Part shown: positions 63,462-64,000 of the stretch, piece after piece
Position numbering within the stretch: position 1 is the stretch's first letter
How the letters are laid out: the number at the start of each line of letters is the position of its first letter
NCBI GenBank assembly: GCA_050250875.1
Contig: JBFWNV010000016.1
Coordinates: 1 to 64,000, forward strand
Length of the DNA: 64,000 bases
Direction of reading: 5' to 3'
Source: CAWAYR01 sp050250875
GTDB lineage: Bacteria; Acidobacteriota; Vicinamibacteria; Vicinamibacterales; UBA2999
The notes under the pieces: model-generated
Database searches by the model: none
What the model saw: only the letters and a program-made list of their open reading frames with translations
Told to the model about the DNA's origin: nothing
Translations under genes and position numbers: made by a program

Positions 63462-64000
63462 TCAGCTCCCGCTGCCCGGCACGCGGAACGTCGTGATGTC
63501 CGGCTTCGCCACGCGGGTCTCGGTCGGCCGCGGCAGCTGCGGGATCCAGTCGTAGGGCACGCGGTGGGCGCGGAAGATGCGGTTGGTCAGCGTCGGGTCC
63601 TTGCCGAAGTAGGGGCTGACGTACTCCCAGACGATCTCCTTCTCGCGCGTGAGCTCGAAGATGCGGCCGTCCCAGCCCTCGGTGATCAGGGTGTTGCCGT
63701 TGGGCAGGCGCTGGGCGCTGCTCACGTAGTGGCTGAAGAACGCCACGCTCTCCTGACCGCCGATGGCGTAGTCCCACACCTTCTCGAAGGTCAGCGGATT
63801 CACTTCGAGCACGCGCGAGTTGATGCGGCGCACGCCGCCGCGGCCGGTCGGCGCGGCCGCGTTCGGGGCGCCGTAGCCGGCCTGGCCGCCGTTGTCGAAC
63901 ACCAGGAGGTTGCCGGCGCCGGGCAGCCCCTTCGGGACGAGATGCGGGTGGTGCTGGCCGATGATCTGGCCCAGCGTGGCCAGCGCCGGCGTCTCGCGGT
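63462..64000 (-). CDS. Arylsulfotransferase-like protein (C-terminal part; runs off right edge)
   Basis: C-terminal part of a propeller-type protein of the arylsulfotransferase (ASST) group. The frame is open to the right edge. Seen: PALATLGQIIGQHHPHLVPKGLPG, LVFDNGGQAGYG, SRVLEVNPLTFEKVWDY, HYVSSAQRLPNGNTLITEGWDGRIFELT and EIVWEYVSPYFG, which match the Arylsulfotran repeats. The start lies outside the window, so the signal peptide and catalytic His are not all visible. Substrate and sulfonate donor unknown. Confidence 0.72.
   Translation of the reverse strand, partial: RETPALATLGQIIGQHHPHLVPKGLPGAGNLLVFDNGGQAGYGAPNAAAPTGRGGVRRINSRVLEVNPLTFEKVWDYAIGGQESVAFFSHYVSSAQRLPNGNTLITEGWDGRIFELTREKEIVWEYVSPYFGKDPTLTNRIFRAHRVPYDWIPQLPRPTETRVAKPDITTFRVPGSGS

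Overview
The window looks like a very GC-rich chromosome segment from an Acidobacteriota-type bacterium, probably near the Vicinamibacteria. That is inferred from an 828-residue orphan MacB-like permease typical of that phylum, many exported amidohydrolases, lipoproteins and twin-arginine proteins, and the set of intergenic hairpins. No rRNA gene or single-copy phylogenetic marker settles the taxonomy. There is no phage, plasmid, transposase or CRISPR. The gene content is ordinary chromosome plus accessory metabolism, cut by several families of short palindromic intergenic elements.

Layout. 1-2.5 kb: a tandem pair of exported M20-type hydrolases, the first cut by the left edge. 2.6-7.1 kb: a plus-strand operon of DUF885-type metallopeptidase, PAP2-like membrane protein, YtcJ-type amidohydrolase and nitrilase-like hydrolase. 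7.1-10.5 kb: ketopantoate-reductase-like protein, cupin, ferritin, small membrane protein and MltB transglycosylase. 10.5-14.7 kb: a cupin and a tight four-gene minus-strand operon (allantoinase-like cyclic amidohydrolase, AroM-like protein, DHDPS-like lyase, atypical SDR). 14.7-17 kb: a coiled-coil protein, a DUF3500 remnant, a GGGGTCAGACCCC palindrome and a di-haem cytochrome c. 17-24.8 kb: a complete heavy-metal efflux and two-component operon of CusCBA/RS type. 24.8-33.2 kb: esterase, amidohydrolase, VOC-bicupin fusion, amino-acid permease, class V aminotransferase, formamidase-like cyclase and an exported flavin-reductase-like protein. 33.4-43.3 kb: envelope proteins, the orphan permease, a Ser/Thr kinase, a porin-like protein, an SDR and tandem paralogous lipoproteins. 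43.4-45.4 kb: ECF sigma factor, zinc-finger anti-sigma factor and a D12 adenine methylase. 45.6-53.3 kb: tRNA-Leu(UAG) and the housekeeping run tig-clpP-clpX-lon-engB-rho. 53.3-64 kb: DUF1080 and DUF6632 proteins, an AlgI-like MBOAT/SGNH acetylation pair lying between a full FAH-family gene and a truncated copy of its 3' end, a PQQ-type sugar dehydrogenase, an exported methyltransferase, an alpha/beta hydrolase, an STN-like secreted protein, and a right-edge arylsulfotransferase-like fragment.

How it works together. The trigger factor, ClpXP, Lon and Rho genes form a protein-quality and termination block with overlapping or nearly abutting junctions. The efflux operon encodes its own sensor and regulator. 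The 10.9-14.7 kb operon is the best candidate for an undescribed catabolic route: ring opening of a cyclic amide, then an AroM/racemase-fold protein, a Schiff-base lyase and an oxidoreductase. The most unusual non-coding signals are the long-arm palindromes built from GGGACC or GGGCTC words around a shared 21-bp core (8.1 and 45.4 kb, with a partial relative at 26.1 kb), the double-hairpin modules after several gene ends (34.0, 53.3 and 54.4 kb), and the ~420-bp direct repeat around the acetylation genes.
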